From Pelodera strongyloides (Eukaryota; Nematoda; Chromadorea; Rhabditida; Rhabditidae): a stretch of 64,000 bases of DNA. The notes beneath the pieces are model-generated. The model worked only from the letters and a program-made list of their open reading frames with translations, was not told the origin of the DNA and searched no databases. Each line of letters begins with the position of its first letter. Position 1 is the first letter of the stretch. Shown here one piece after another: positions 1 to 13,462 of this stretch. The translations under genes and the position numbers were made by a program. The stretch covers positions 372,001 to 436,000 of the forward strand of contig JAANDG010000018.1 of NCBI GenBank assembly GCA_036852015.1, written 5' to 3'.

Positions 1-2420
1 GTATCGCGTTGTATGGATCATGTGGTAATAAAGAAGCCGCCATCAACAAAGAGTCATAACAAAAGAATTGCATTTGCAGAATACTCATCTAACACAAAAG
101 ACAATCGGGAACTGAGCCTGGAAGCAATATGGTTTGAATTTTGCACTTGGGATTACCAAGCCCTGTTAGTCATTGAACATAACAAAAATAACATTTTCAT
201 TGTAAATTGATCAAGCCGCATGCTCATTTTTTCTCGTGACCAGCTACAAAAAGGAATTCTTCTTTTCCAGCGAGGTCCAACAAAGAGAAGGCACACCATA
301 CACAAATTTAAAGGAAATTTGCTTCAGCATGGGGAAGGTTATAAATATTATCTGCAGGTGTGTTTGGAAGTAAATGGTGGATAGAACGTCTGCCTCTCGC
401 AGGACATCATAGGCTGGTTTCCTTCATTTATTTCCTTCGTATTAATCTTCCGTCTTGCAAAGTAACCAGCATACGTTTTTTTTTTGCCAAAAAAAAACTT
501 CGAACCGTTGTTTGTGTTTTTTTTTTGAAGAACGGTGTGGATTCTGATCTCTATACCACATCAAACGCGTCGACTTCATGCTAATACTGCATAACTATTT
601 ACTAAGTATGACCTTTTTAAATGTATTTTAGTTGTTTTGAACCTAATTCTGATACTTCAGTCACTTCAGTGTGTGGAGTCAGGCATTCTATATAGTGAGA
701 TGCCCAGGCTACTCGAGTCATGCGTACCATTCGGACAATTACAACTATACGATTTTATTAGCGTGCACCGAAAACGTAGGTCAAATCAAATTCAGAATAT
801 AGTGGCAGGCAGCTGAGATCTACCGATACTGCAAATGCATACATGTTACACATGCTTTGTTATATTTTTCGAAAAGCAGTTATAGTTTACATATTTCGGC
901 TATGCATCGCTGTCCACTGTCTAGGAAGAATTTCCATATTTTTGGAATAAAATGGACTGGCTGGTGAAAAGAAACGAAACATTCCTGACATTTAATATCC
1001 TAAAGTAAAAGGCAATGTACCTTCCAACACTGTTAAGTAACTTTTGTACTCAGAACGCCACCTGCATACATCTAACTGGTTCTAATGATGAATTAGCTTT
1101 TGTATGCGATTTCTTATTGCGTCTTCATATTAACAGACGCTAAATTCCTTGAAGGCACAAGCCCACTTAATAAAGCCCATTAAGATATTTTTTATGTTAA
1201 AGAGCGACAGCATTTTACAAATCTGATGGTTTGAATCGCATTTCTTACGGTATTGAGATATGGAATTTATTGGCAAAAGTCGATCCCCAGCAGATATGAG
1301 TCGTGGATTGGTGACCAAACAGCCGCTCGGTGCATTAAATGCGAGCCAATATTCCCCTCGGAGACAATTTCACGGAATGAAAATCAATAATAGTCAACGT
1401 TTGGAGAGATTAAGCACTAACTTTTACATTCTAAATTTGTATTCATTTTTTATAATACAAAAATCAATAATAAAAACAGAGACTGTTTATAGTGACCCCA
1501 TCCCTTTAATAGTTATAGTCGGGTTTCAGATAAGCCAAACAAAACGGGCTTTGTTTCGGCTGCTGTTTGATAGGTGCATGGGTCGGAGTGGGTCTCCTGC
1601 TTGATTTGATTGATCACTAGTCAATTGAGGCACGCGACTACGGCATCTATGTATCAACACACCATACTCCATCCCTCCCTATCACTCCCCCTTGATCTTT
1701 TTATCGCTCCCCCTTGATCTTTTTTTTCTGAATAATTATTGATTAAAACATCTGTACGTAATATAGAGAAAACAAACCTTAGTTCCTGAAGCTGATCGAT
1801 TTTCGTGAAAAATGAGGAATAAATCAACGATAGTGCACTATAATTAATGATATGCGGGGGACGTTCTCTATTTCTTTTTTTTTTCTCTTTTTTATCAATA
1901 ATATTGATGATCGTATTTCGTGAAGCTTCTACTGAGGAATAAATCAATGATATTGTATTATGCATATGTATGTTATTTAAAAATGTTTTACAAACATATA
2001 GGTGTTTCGCTACTACCATTGTTGGCGATATTCATATAACGGTTGCATGAATCGGTGTAACATATAGATGAACTTACTTCATTTTTTTTGGTACATTTTC
2101 ATGATCACTTAACTGGATTGATTCTTTGGTTACATTTTATATATTATGCGCGGAGAATTGCCTTAGTTGGCCTCGAAGATATTCTTTGCAATTACTCAAC
2201 AAAAATCTACTCAATATGTTTCCGCGCAGTGCATTCTCTTTTTTTTTATCCCAGTCAATGGTCTTGATATTGATACGGAGTATCCTCGCATATTTAACAA
2301 AATCACTTATTACCCATTCAAAAATGCTAATACAGCGCAAAAATACAGTGTTGTGTACATTGCATAACAGATAAAACCTTACTTATTGGTCAAAACCTTT
2401 TTACAGAAAATAGAATTTTC
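1..2420. other. AT-rich intergenic sequence, no gene seen
   Basis: No open frame here has convincing protein character or phase-consistent splice sites. Around 1675-1725 a short motif (CTCCCCCTTGATCTTT) occurs twice in tandem. Around 1780-1960 a GAGGAATAAATCAA block occurs twice. These are minor local duplications; nothing else is recognised. Confidence 0.6.
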
Positions 2421-2422
2421 CC

Positions 2423-2848
2423 CAAGGTCTAAGTTTACAATTCCTTCCATTTTATCGAAAGATGGTGGTGTTAGCTTCGAATAAACATGCCTCATGAAGC
2501 ACAAGCTTTTACTTAGAAGGAACAAATCAATATAACGCTTTGAGTTCTATCAAGTTTCTTTATCGTAATCTTTGTGTCCCGAGGGAATCTGGCTCTTTTT
2601 GCGTGTGTCCCGAGGGTATCTGGCTAACAGGTGCACTCCTTATTTTCTTATTGTTTCCCTAGGGTACATGTATCTATAGCTAGATACCCTGGGACACCCA
2701 ATACGATAAAAAACTTTGATAGAACTCAAAGCATTATGCTGATTTATACTTTCTGATTAAAAGCTTGTGCTTCATATGACATGCTTATTGGAAGCTAACA
2801 CCATCAACTTTCGGTAAAAAGAAAGTAAATGTACACTTAGACCTCGTG
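2423..2848. repeat. Inverted-repeat (MITE-like) element
   Basis: The left half (about 2423-2640) is closely matched by the reverse complement of the right half (about 2660-2848). Landmarks present in both orientations include GGTGTTAGCTTC, GAAGCACAAGCTTTTA, CTTTGAGTTCTATCAA and TGTCCC/GGGACA. A segment folding back over about 200 bp without coding capacity is typical of MITEs or foldback transposons. I could not identify a target duplication or a superfamily. Confidence 0.65.
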
Positions 2849-4261
2849 AGCCTTCCCCATTAAACGCGGCTTGTGCCAATTGTTCATAATTAAGAAAACA
2901 CATATATATTTTTTCGCCTGCAAAAACAGAAGTCAGTAATTTTTTTTGTGATGAAACTTCCCTAGTTAAGATAGTTGTGACCGAAAGTGCTTTTTGTTGG
3001 TCTACGTTATAGAAGCAATCTCCTTCGAATCTCATAAATTACACCTTTATTTACCTACATCGGTGGCCATTTATCATGACAGACTCCACACTGTCAACGC
3101 CACTGTTTGATCGCAGATCCCAGTTTTCTCAAATCAATGTGATATCTCAATCACATTAAGGAATCACCATCTAGTGGGACACATTTTACACAACACACCT
3201 AATTATGTTCGGGACACCAAGAATACAAGCAATTTGATCACTTCGTTTTACAAGAACTGCTACAATAATATTTCATTTTTTTTCTTGAGCGCAGCATAAA
3301 AATTCTTGACAAGAATGAGCTTTCTACCTGTGATTCAATACTTCGATGCATAGGAAGACAGTTGATCGGTTATGGCCACCTGGAGTGCCTAAAGGCACGC
3401 AATTGTCTACAAAAACAGCCAGTGAGAGTTTTGACGAGCGGCCGTGAATCGTCCCACTGATTGTCCCAGTCATTTGCTAGATGCGTTGATAAGAAATTTT
3501 CTGAATTGTGCTGTTCCTGACAACGAATCAATGGTAACGAAATATTTTCGCTTCACTTTACTAATAGTGATATTATGGCTCTAAATGTGATTCTGAAAAA
3601 CGCGGTAAGAAATTTGGAGTAAATGACCTGAAACACGATTATATTTCTTAAAACGTAACCTTATTACATTGGACGTTTACTTTGCATTGTTCACTATATG
3701 ATTTTATTTTAAGCTACACATGATATCAGTCTACCAGCTTTTTCGGTCACATCTCCATCCATGTCTATAAACCTTCTTATAGGCTTGTGCAAAAACTAAT
3801 GAATACCTTCAAACAAAAGCTTCTGCATTGACGGAAATATCACCGCTATTTTGGTATTTAACGGCTAGCATTTTTATCTTCCTTTGTTCGAAAATAACCC
3901 TGTAGTTGTTCAAAATGACTTCTTAGTCACAGAATACTATACTCAAAGTTGACGTTTCCTATTGTTAATTGAATTGAGTTGAAACAAAGGTTCTCTCATT
4001 CCATGAATCTCTATATTCGTTAGTGCTTTTCAGCGCTATCAATGGGGCTAATTGTTCTGCTGGACGTCTTTAAGTTCACAGTGGCAATTTTGGGTTTGAC
4101 CTGTGATTTTAAATGGTTTGGTCATGAAACATCATAAGATTACACCTGATATTCTAATTTCTTATGCACATCACCTCTCGTGACTCTAATAATTTGCGAA
4201 CCGTGCTTCTTCCGCTCTCCTTTAAAATGCATCCCTTCCCCTTATCTCATGAATGTTTCAG
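2849..4261. other. Intergenic sequence, no gene seen
   Basis: AT-rich sequence without supportable exons. It ends at the TTTCAG (4256-4261) that probably serves as the trans-splice acceptor of the next gene. Confidence 0.5.
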
Positions 4262-4308
4262 TGTGTGCGGTTACCTATCTGAACGTGTAGTGGGGATGAG
4301 GCTTGGCA

Positions 4309-5660
4309 ATGGACATCGCGCGGCCACCTCGCATTGACGTCCGGCCACTAGCTACCGTACCCAGAAGACATACGGGGCCGGCAACGACGCATCGAAAGCT
4401 TTCCCCTAAACGGTATGTGTCCTGCTTCTCCAATAATATAAACTAGTTTCACTCTCTAGTACTCACAATCCCTGTAATATTTGGTCCCTAGTAAGTACTC
4501 TCGCGTTGTGAAACGCTGCGTCTTAGGGATCCATATTGTTGACGTTACGTTCTTTCTTTGTATCGATTGCTAACCAATGAACCATTTTATTATTATTAAA
4601 TACCTCAATGAAATGATTGGCCACATATTTGTGTAGTGATATATATTCATTATTTTTCAGTACGTTGCATGTGGACATTGAACCTCCTCCGCGACTGCCG
4701 CAAGAAATTAGTCATCCCGACCTATCGCAACACTGTTCATCAAAGACATCGACGCCGAAATCGGCAACATCGCCAACCTCACCAACGACGCCAACCTCGC
4801 CTATAGCAAATGGTGACGTAGCCACCGCAGTGCCAAAGCACACGCCCAATGGCTGCGCTAAAGTCCCCAATGGAAATTCCGTCCATAATTGCAACCATGG
4901 TATGTTGCTTAAGTTTTATTAAGATTTTTTTTAAATTATACATACGTCTAACAAACTAATACCCGTGCCTCGTCCGCCCAGTGTTCTGTAGGAAGTAGCC
5001 ATTCATAATCTTAACGCTTAAAGAATCTGAACCACTGCATGCGAGTGTAACGTCATTGGACAATGGCGTGCAAAATGGATACGCCGTAAATAGCGGCAAC
5101 AATGGTTATTCTCATTACGGAGCATTTAAAGGTGAAAAATTATGCATAATCCAGTAAAACAACAAAAATGCACAGCTCGCCATACATCAATGCTTTGTTG
5201 TGATTTTTAGCACTCATCGCATAGCTTTTACATTTTGGTAGTATATCATTGACATGTGTTATCTAATCACTGAGCCATTAACCTTAAAACAATATCTAGC
5301 GCTTGTTGTCGTGATTGATCCTTAAAATGTGCTTCTCCTCAGTTACAACATGCTCATTTTTTCTGTTGTGCATCGTTTGATTAATGTTGGATAGTAGGCG
5401 CAACTGCCGTCTTCATGTTCAAAGATTCAGTTCCCACCGGGAAAACATTAATACTACTTTTTCCCTACTACCTCACTCCTTTTTCCTGTTGGATCCATTT
5501 CGGCCCAGCTATTGTTTACACCAGTAAATTGTAGTGTTTCTGCTAAATGACCACTTGGATTAATCATTCCACAACCTGCATTCATTGATTCATGTTTTTT
5601 TTTCACTTTCGTTGCTCTCGCCGTACTTCTGTTACAGGTGTTACTATGATAAGGTTTTAG
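4309..5660 (+). CDS. Ser/Thr/Pro-rich small protein, function unknown
   Basis: Four exons join in phase: 4309-4412, 4661-4899, 5024-5131 and probably 5638-5660, giving about 157 residues. The start is the first ATG after a TTTCAG acceptor (ends 4261), a likely spliced-leader site. The N-terminus is basic and proline-rich. The middle (residues about 50-75) is a run of TP/SP repeats of the kind seen in disordered, phosphorylated linkers. The C-terminal part is rich in Asn, Gly, Tyr and Ser. No signal peptide, membrane segment or known domain is visible. The first three exons are well supported by canonical GT-AG sites and phase. The terminal exon is less certain: the same acceptor at 5637 opens a longer frame (CYYDKVLDYHIGKG...) in another phase, which would need an extra unseen exon. 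I do not recognise a family. Confidence 0.6.
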
Positions 5661-7567
5661 ATTATCATATTGGTAAAGGCCTACAATACAAGCCTATATA
5701 CGAAATCGCAAATGTTTGCTGGAATGCGGCGTACGCGTTCTCCGAGACATGTTGTCACTCCATTACCGATAATCAGAATTGAAACTTTGCGTAAGTCACG
5801 AGTTCTTTAAAATAGAAGCAAGTTTCGTGCCTTATGCCATTTCCTTTATTTGAAGTGCTGTTAGACTCAAGTTGACTGTGGGTTGACGATATTAGGACTC
5901 CTGTATAATAATTTTTTATTCAAGAGAAAACTCCGACTTATGAGAAAGTAAACCCTATATCAGACGGCCGAATAGTTAGCATGAAGTCGAAAGTATATGA
6001 ATATTATGTGTATAAACGTAACCTTAAAGGCCACTACAGTGCAGTAATAATGCCCTTCACTCTGCGGCCCTATCAGAGCCCGACTAATGGCCAAACTACG
6101 GTAATAAACGCCATCGTATATTTTTCGCGGCTTCTCAAACCGATCATTTTCCATTGCATACATAAACAGAAGTCTTGAAAAAGCGGGTAGGTAGGTCCTA
6201 GCAATCTCTTCTTAATAGTTTATCCCATTCTACGCCGTTAATATTTGATTCTTCTTTGCGCATCACGAGCATAGTACATACGCATTCACAGTTTCTATAA
6301 CAAGTGAATTCGGTTCTATAAGTAGTTATCTTTCCGAAATTAAGTCGTTACACACTCGGCCATACGGTAAATTCATTGCGAAACGAACATACGCACCAGT
6401 TGTAACAGTGTGTGAATTCATTTGTTTATTTTTTGAGCACTATGTATTGTATCTTTTTCTATGTAGAACAACAGAGTCGGTTTGCAAGATATGTAACCTG
6501 GATTTCTATGCCGGAAAAGCTTTTGAAAGCGTTCGTTCGTAGATATGAACGCGTTGTGAGATGCGATCCATCATTTCGGTCTTTAAGTACTCGGTATTGT
6601 GAGTGAGAAGCCAGGCCAAATGACAGCAACACTTGTCATTTTGAACGAGAAAGATAGTAACAACAGCTATGAAGATAGTAGTCATCCATAATCGTATCCT
6701 AATACTTTAAGTAAATAGTTCGGTGATTTCGGCGACAATAACATGCAGTCAATTATCAGGCACTTTAACACAAACGGGCTGTATACGATAAACGATAAAC
6801 ATAATTTAGTAATTCAAATTGTAAATGGAAGGAATGGGATATGGAATACAATATCAAACCAACGATCTCGTCAATGGAAATGGTCGTCTGACTGCGAATT
6901 GTTGCAGATCATCGGCCAAGTGTACATTGTTCAGAACAAAGAGTACATATTAGACTTATACTACATAGCAGGTTTCATCTCCCCATGGAATGCAGTATTT
7001 TACATATAATGAGCACATTACATTTTCCGCCTTTAAAAATACAAATAAAATCACGCAGTTGATATTGTATGTAGTTGCTTTCCTATATAACTATATCTCT
7101 TTTCTTTCACTTCAAAAGAGAGCTCCTCTTTTTCGTGACCCTTACTAAGTGTTCGTTCGCGAAGCATGCAACTAAAGTGAATATCCGCTCATTTTCTCCT
7201 CTGAGCGCTCCTTTGAGGGTGGTTCTCGCGTACGAACTACTTTTACTCACACATTTTTTGACACTTCCAGAACTGAACACATTTGTACCCTATTCTACAT
7301 AGATCGAATATTCAAGAGCAACAGAAGCACTTGGGAAAATGCATCATATCTAAACTGACGGACGCTCACTACTCACAACTGCTTAAACTGACACATCTTG
7401 CACTATAAGGAATTACCACAGCGAGACAAACTAGGAACTTTTTGCAAATGACCACGCATCCCTGAGTCTCTGAGACTGCAAGGAAACTATGACTTAGCTA
7501 CACCAACTAACCGAGATAGTCTCCCATACACCCTGTGAGACTACTAATAACGACTACCATATCAACC
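5661..7567. other. Intergenic sequence, no gene seen
   Basis: AT-rich. Open frames near 6410-6600 and 6740-7010 lack splice context and protein-like composition, so I read them as chance ORFs. Confidence 0.5.
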
Positions 7568-9621
7568 ATGTTTCGCAAAACACCAGCATTACCATTCCCC
7601 TATGTATCCAAGCAGCCTCCTGCACTATTCCCGAAGCCTTTTCCACCACGATTTTCCCATCGCAGACCTGCCCTCACATATGGACATAGGCCATTTTCTA
7701 TACGCACTTCGCACAGTGCACCGCTTCCGCTGAAAAAGGGTAAGTAAGAGTGGACCCTGTTAAACAACTTAACATACCTCTAACAGGCAATATCGCGATT
7801 CACGGCTTTTTTCTACAAACAGAAAATTGGCAGCTTTCGTACTGGGACGCTGCAAAAGTAATAGAACCCTCGTATCGTTTCATATGGATTAAATAAAACA
7901 CTAGCGGACAATCTGAACAAATCAGCTGTTAGGAAGGTTGTTACTCAAATTTTCTTTAGACATGGAAGGCGGCAAGCGGGAGACGGTTGTGCAAAGTTAT
8001 GATTTCGATGACGATCCTACTCCACCCGATCACTGTTGCTGTGGGAGGGTGCCAATTCAGGTATGCTACTGCAAATCCTTTAATACTGCATCCAAAGTTA
8101 TTCGTGTATTTGGGTTCCGTTAAAGGGTCATATTTTTATATAATATTTACATAATACAATAGTTTAATTTTTTTATATAATATTCCTATTCTCCATACGA
8201 GTTAACACATCAGTACCTAATTGTACACTAAAAGTTTATTCCATACGGCAATTAGTATATTCGGACATTCCATTCTACAGTATTCTTGAATTTTTATTCG
8301 GAAAACGGAATGTCCGAATATGCTAATTGCCGAATGGGAGACATTTTAGTATACAATTAGAGACTGATGTATGAACTTGTATGGAGAATAAGAATACTAC
8401 ATTATTAAAATATAAAAATATTGTTTATCTCGTGAGCCTGACAATTTAAAATACATCTATTAGTATTGGAGCACGGGAAGCAACAGGTGCATTGGTACTT
8501 GAGGTAATTCTTTTTCAGTATTGCAATGTTTTCAGCGGGGGTGCAAAATTGTGGCAGTCCTCTGTCTTTTCTCGGCAATTGCCAACGTTGTTCTCTACTG
8601 CTTCGGGTTCTCACGTTTAGGTTAGTTTAATTGTACCTGCGTCTGTTATTTAAAAAAAAAACATGATATTTCGATAAAAACATGATATATGAAAATATTT
8701 CACCTTTGCCGCGATATTTACGTTTAATTTAAAAAAGAAGAAGATCTAAGCAACGTTTCAAATGCAAGTCCTCATGTGAGCTATTTTACAGTTAATACTC
8801 ATCAACATAATTGATGTTCAGGTCTCAATAACTATCTGGAGGTAATGCTCCTCATCTTTGAATTTCTCTCGTTATTTTTCTTGTGCTGTGGACTGTCAAG
8901 AGAACGGTCGGGACTTCTCAAGCCCTACTTGTTCTTCAACGTGAGTTTCAAAGTTTATCTTTATTACGTGAGAAAGATGTTCGCATGTGTCTTATGCTAC
9001 ATCGAATACTTTTAGACGATATGGGTGTTCTGTCTGTCGATTCTCTTCATTATGTGCATGTGGCATATCATGCGTGGTGGGAACCTTTCACAGAATCTGA
9101 TCCGTAATATCAAAGCACTGAAAGGAACCCCGGAGTTCAGTCGCTCCCGACACCAAAACGGGCAAGACGAATCATCAGGTGGGGACTTGGATTGCACATA
9201 CATATATGAATACCTCTCCATTCAGATATACATCATACATGCGAAAAAATCCAAATATATATATATATATCCAGGGTCCCATTGTTCACGTAAACTACCT
9301 ATCACTTTTTTTAAATCGTGAACACGCTTGGGTTCTTAGACAATGACCGGTTTATTTTTTTTGGTTGAAGTTATTTTGGTATCTAAAATAGGAATTGTCC
9401 GGCCTATTTTCAGGGTTAATATACATCAGAAATAAAATTATTCCAATTATCGTTAAGCCATCACTGGTCTCGTGACGGCAGCAGCAATGATTGCTCTGGC
9501 TTTGCTGATCATTATCGACTTTTGTATGGTTCGTGTCGTCTACAGAGGTTTTCAATTCTTCGCATACAAAGAGGACAAGGCTAAAGATGATAGTAGGGGA
9601 CGATCTCCAGTGCAAACATAA
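7568..9621 (+). CDS. Four-transmembrane protein, function unknown
   Basis: Six exons join in phase: 7568-7739, 7960-8060, 8536-8620, 8822-8940, 9016-9178 and 9458-9621, about 267 residues. The first exon encodes a Pro/Arg-rich extension. The second has its own ATG (7962) right after a TTTAG acceptor, so a shorter 209-residue form beginning MEGGKRETVV is possible. The core starts with a DHCCCG cysteine cluster, followed by four hydrophobic segments at about residues 95-115, 127-146, 160-178 and 214-240, and a charged cytoplasmic tail ending RSPVQT. This layout resembles nematode LAPTM-like or DUF-type tetraspan proteins of endolysosomal or plasma membranes. That resemblance is structural inference, not an identified homology. 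The second intron contains a MITE. The gene model is strong; the function is not known. Confidence 0.82.
8130..8420. repeat. MITE-like hairpin in intron
   Basis: Two arms of about 110 bp are inverted copies: TATTCTCCATAC, GGCAATTAG and TATTCGGACATTCC on the left reappear reverse-complemented on the right, around a loop near 8285. The element is non-coding and lies wholly inside the second intron of the four-transmembrane gene. Confidence 0.75.
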
Positions 9622-11122
9622 ATACCTCCAACCGTCGTGTATTTCACAAAATGTCATGGTTATTCTTGTTTTATGTAATTCGATTAGTAACGATCTAATA
9701 AGCTTTGATTATGACAATAACACGCTTGTCTGTTGTACCACTTTCAGTAAGCTTTTTAATTGTGTAAATTTAAGAGCATTATTTAATTAACAAAAATTGA
9801 AATGAATTCAGAGTTTTGTTTTAGTTAGGAAATCAGTAACAAGAAAGCTGTTCAAATATCACCAAACCCAAGTCATTCAGAAGCGTACATTCCCATTATA
9901 TAGTTGTGTTGTCTCGGTGTTTTAGATTTAGGAGCTTTTTAATGTGATATGCACATTTATTATAAAATGTGAATCCCATGTATCTAAACTATCTTTAGCT
10001 CCCGGTGTTTATCGATTTGTGTATATCAGACTGACGCTTTAAATAAATTTATGCTTTAAAGAAATCAGGTGGAAGTGTCCTACATCTTACGTACACTACA
10101 GTTGATATACATGCATACAGAAGGGTCTAACCATAAATAATTTATTGCATTGAAACAAAAGAACTTAAAGCTTAACTATTTAGACTAATTTGGAATCCTC
10201 ACTCAACTTAGGTGGCGAGTTTTTTGTACACGAAAATTCTAGAAACACGGAACACTGTTATACAGGTAGAAATATATATAAAAAATGAACCAGTCACTTG
10301 ATACATAGTGGTTACACGCAGTACAATGGCGCAAGTCGCATGAAATACTTGTATAATGCGTGATATGAAGAAGATATGTTATCGACATTAGTAAAAACCG
10401 TGGGAAAAATAACTATCTTTAATGCTTGAGTTCGTCCGAAATCTCGCTACTTGTCTGCTCATCATCCAGGACCCGCCCACCCTCCGTTTCTGAAATAATA
10501 CTTGTTTTGGTTAGAATATATGACTTCGAAGCACGAAACTGAGGTCCAGAATAACCAGGAAGTACGAACTGTGCTTCGCAATAGTCACGAATTCACAAGT
10601 GTCAAGCCACTTCTTAAGAGAACTAAAAAAAAGTAAGAAACTTAAAGATTAAAGGAAAGAAATCAGACTGATGTCAACGTGGTGCTTATTGCATGTAACA
10701 CGGTCTTCGGGAATGACAAGGCACAGTTCGCCACACTATGTGTACTACATACTGTTAGTCTAGCATCAACAAGTGCAAGTGCCTGAGAAAATAATTAGAC
10801 GTTAATGGGTGCAGTGCTGCTAACAACAAGTGCTCTTGCGTAGCGTTTCTCTCAAAAAGCCCCCTCCAGGAATCGAACCAACCGGCTCATGGTGGTCTTC
10901 ACCGTGGGCAAGACCGCAATCCACTCGGCCACACGAAACATTGCTAAATTGGCATTCGACAATTACCTGAGCGAGGCTTTTAATCAGAGAAACTAATGCC
11001 CTCTACTCAGACTCAATGAAATAAGACAAACGAAAAAGTCAAGCCAATGTAATCTCTTGTGTTAGAGGGTTGTTCATGCCAAGTAAAGTAAAATCGAAAA
11101 CAATCAATCGAAACATGGTTTT
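9622..11122. other. Intergenic sequence between convergent genes
   Basis: This lies between the 3' ends of the four-transmembrane gene (+) and the lysine-rich gene (-). It holds AATAAA-type motifs and a tRNA-like sequence near 10,862-10,940; no further gene is seen. Confidence 0.5.
10862..10940 (-). pseudogene. Degenerate class II tRNA-like sequence
   Basis: On the minus strand, GTGTGGCCGAGTGG resembles the D-arm of Leu/Ser-type tRNAs and GGTTCGATTCC resembles a T-arm. The acceptor halves do not pair properly and the anticodon loop is too large. It is best read as a tRNA-derived relic. Nematodes also have divergent long-variable-arm tRNAs, so a covariance-model test would be decisive. Confidence 0.35.
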
Positions 11123-12260
11123 TCACAAACCGGCAGGAGCGGCTGGCGCGGGAATATCTGTGTCCGGATCAGTTACTACAATCGAACCAGGGTTTGGAGT
11201 CGGAATGTTAGATGGTTCATTTTCCCTGGGAATATCAGCTACACATTCAGGAATAGACGCTTCCTTGATTGATGCACGAGACTTTTTCTCCGCCTAAATT
11301 TGACTCATATACGTATTTGAGTTGTAGCGCACCGCTCGCAATGACAAAACATGAAATGAGCCTGTATTTGCATGAGTTTGTACCTGTATTGTCTTAGCTG
11401 CGGCTATCATACTTTGCCCGAATAAAATACACAAAACATATCGATGTACATCTATCATATATATTGTGGGGAAAAAACATCATACATGAAGTTGGTGACG
11501 TGGTGACAGGAGAACTCGCAGACAACTGGATTTAACTCACGAAATTTCAAATTTACCTTGTCATCTTTTTTTCCTTGGGCCTCGGGCTGTGAGCTCCTGC
11601 TTTTGCGTCTACCAGCACTTTTAGCAGGGGTCTCCTTCTCCTTTTCCTTAGCGTTGTTCTCCTCCTTTCCTTTGGACGACTTGGGTTCCTTTGCTTTTGA
11701 AATATGTGTGTCACCTATGGTCGATGCGGTTCGTTTTTGTCCTCTGGCGGTTTTCGGTCGTTCCACTTTCGCATTCGCCTATGTGCAGAGTTTGTTCACT
11801 ACCAGTTGCGTGTAAATGTGAGAGTAAAAAAAAACAAGCTTCGTAAGAATGTCTGCAATAAATGAACTAGCTGAAACTTACCTTATTTGGCTCGACCTTC
11901 GGCTCAGGTGCTCCATTGGTACTTAAATTTTTCACTCTGGCCATTTTAACGGCTCTCGAAGACTTGAGAAGTTTGCTGACGACCAATGCTGGGATAACAG
12001 GTGCATCCTTTGCTTCCGGCTGCTGAAAGCTTGACTTATTCGGTGAATCATCTTTTGGGTCTAGTTTATATGAATTTCGTTCCATAACAAATAAAAAATT
12101 TCGTAGCCTACCCGGTTTTTCGCTGCTTAGTGTAGGTAATAATTAATTGATATCAAGCTAAAGCCGACCAACAAAATAAAAGAATAATTAAAAACAAGAA
12201 ACAATGTCGCACACCACTTACCATTCCAGCAATTCGACGAGATCGTCGTGCAGATTGCAT
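11123..12260 (-). CDS. Small lysine-rich disordered protein
   Basis: Four exons join in phase 0: 12260-12222, 12022-11882, 11778-11557 and 11293-11123, about 190 residues. The protein starts with the basic segment MQSARRSRRIAGM. Its middle is full of Lys, Arg, Ser and Glu (PKTARGQKR, KAKEPKSSKG, SAGRRKSRSS), and it ends in an acidic/Pro-rich tail (DPDTDIPAPAAPAGL). There is no membrane segment or known fold. The composition suggests a nuclear or chromatin-associated disordered protein, which is inference only. An alternative first exon starts at the ATG at 12085, continuous with the second exon, but the preceding exon then does not join in phase. I prefer the TTTCAG acceptor at 12023-12028. 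I do not recognise an orthologue. Confidence 0.65.
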
Positions 12261-13462
12261 TATACGTTCGTGTTTTATTTATTTTTTGTTTATCTATCTG
12301 CAATTGTCAGATTTATAAGGAAGTGAAAAAATAATATGAAAAGAAATTCCCTTAATTACAGTAAATATAAGAAGAATAAAAAAAGTGAGTGAGTGAGTGA
12401 GTGAAGTGAAGACGGTTCAATATCGAATTAGCCGAGGGCTTTATGGGTGGGGCAGTGAGGACAGAGTGAATAGGGCCCATAGTCCCCGGTCAACAAGCTG
12501 TCGAATAGTAAGCACAGGGCACTTCACCGGAGAGCAATCCCCGTTTATAGCCACCAACCACTGAATTCGCACTTCTATAGGCAATTTGTAAGAGCACTAC
12601 TCGAAGGGACTACTGCGCAAGGCGATAATTACGAAAATGAAATACATAATCACCTGGCAAGCTTAGTGAGGAAGGAGAAGAATACACGCATTTTCCGATA
12701 GCACGGGCTCTAGTTATAGTAATTGTAATTACTCGGATCTGTCCACAGATTAAGTCAAGCTGACGATCAGCCACCTGGTTTTCTACCCTTTCATCACTAA
12801 ACAGTCGGTATTTATTTTTCAAAAGACACATGCACTGACAGCATTTTCTTCATTACATGTGTAGTCACGAACAAACTGCTAAACAACAAATGTTTATTAT
12901 TGCACGCCAGTTATTTAAAAAAAAGTGATCGGAGGGACTCGTAATAATAGAGGCTTGCTTTCCGTGACGAGGCTAATTAAAAAAAAGCGTTGGGCAGATG
13001 ATTACGTTTAGAATGTTACAATGAATAACAATCTTAATGGAAATTGTTGCGGAGTGGTATCTTAAGTATAAATTAGAAAATTCTCGAAAAGTTGCAGATT
13101 CTCAATAGGGGAGAGGAATTAGCATAACAAGCGATTCTGAAATAAGATACGTTAAGGTTCTTCGAAAAAAAAACGGGGTCATTAGTTCACGTACAAAAAA
13201 ACTACCAGGGCAGTAATTTCCTTATTGTTAGTAATAAAAAAAGGAAGCAATCAGAAGCACACAATCGAATAACCACACGGTCGTGAGCAATATCAAAAGC
13301 TTACCAACAAAATTAAAGCCATTAAGATTAATGAACAAACAGGTCAATACAGGGCACATCAGTGCGCACTAGTTGCAAAAAATGCTCTTGATCAACCTGC
13401 GAATAATTGTGCAGAACAAATCGTACAAAGTCCTGATAGCAAGTTGCATAGCAGGGTCGCAG
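12261..13462. other. Intergenic sequence with short microsatellite
   Basis: No gene is seen. A short (GTGA)n microsatellite lies at about 12386-12406. The rest is AT-rich spacer downstream of the AMPK beta gene. Confidence 0.5.

Noticed and set aside
4712..4894. Minus-strand ORF opposite the Ser/Thr/Pro-rich exon
   Set aside because: Shadow of the repetitive coding exon on the plus strand, which has matching splice sites.
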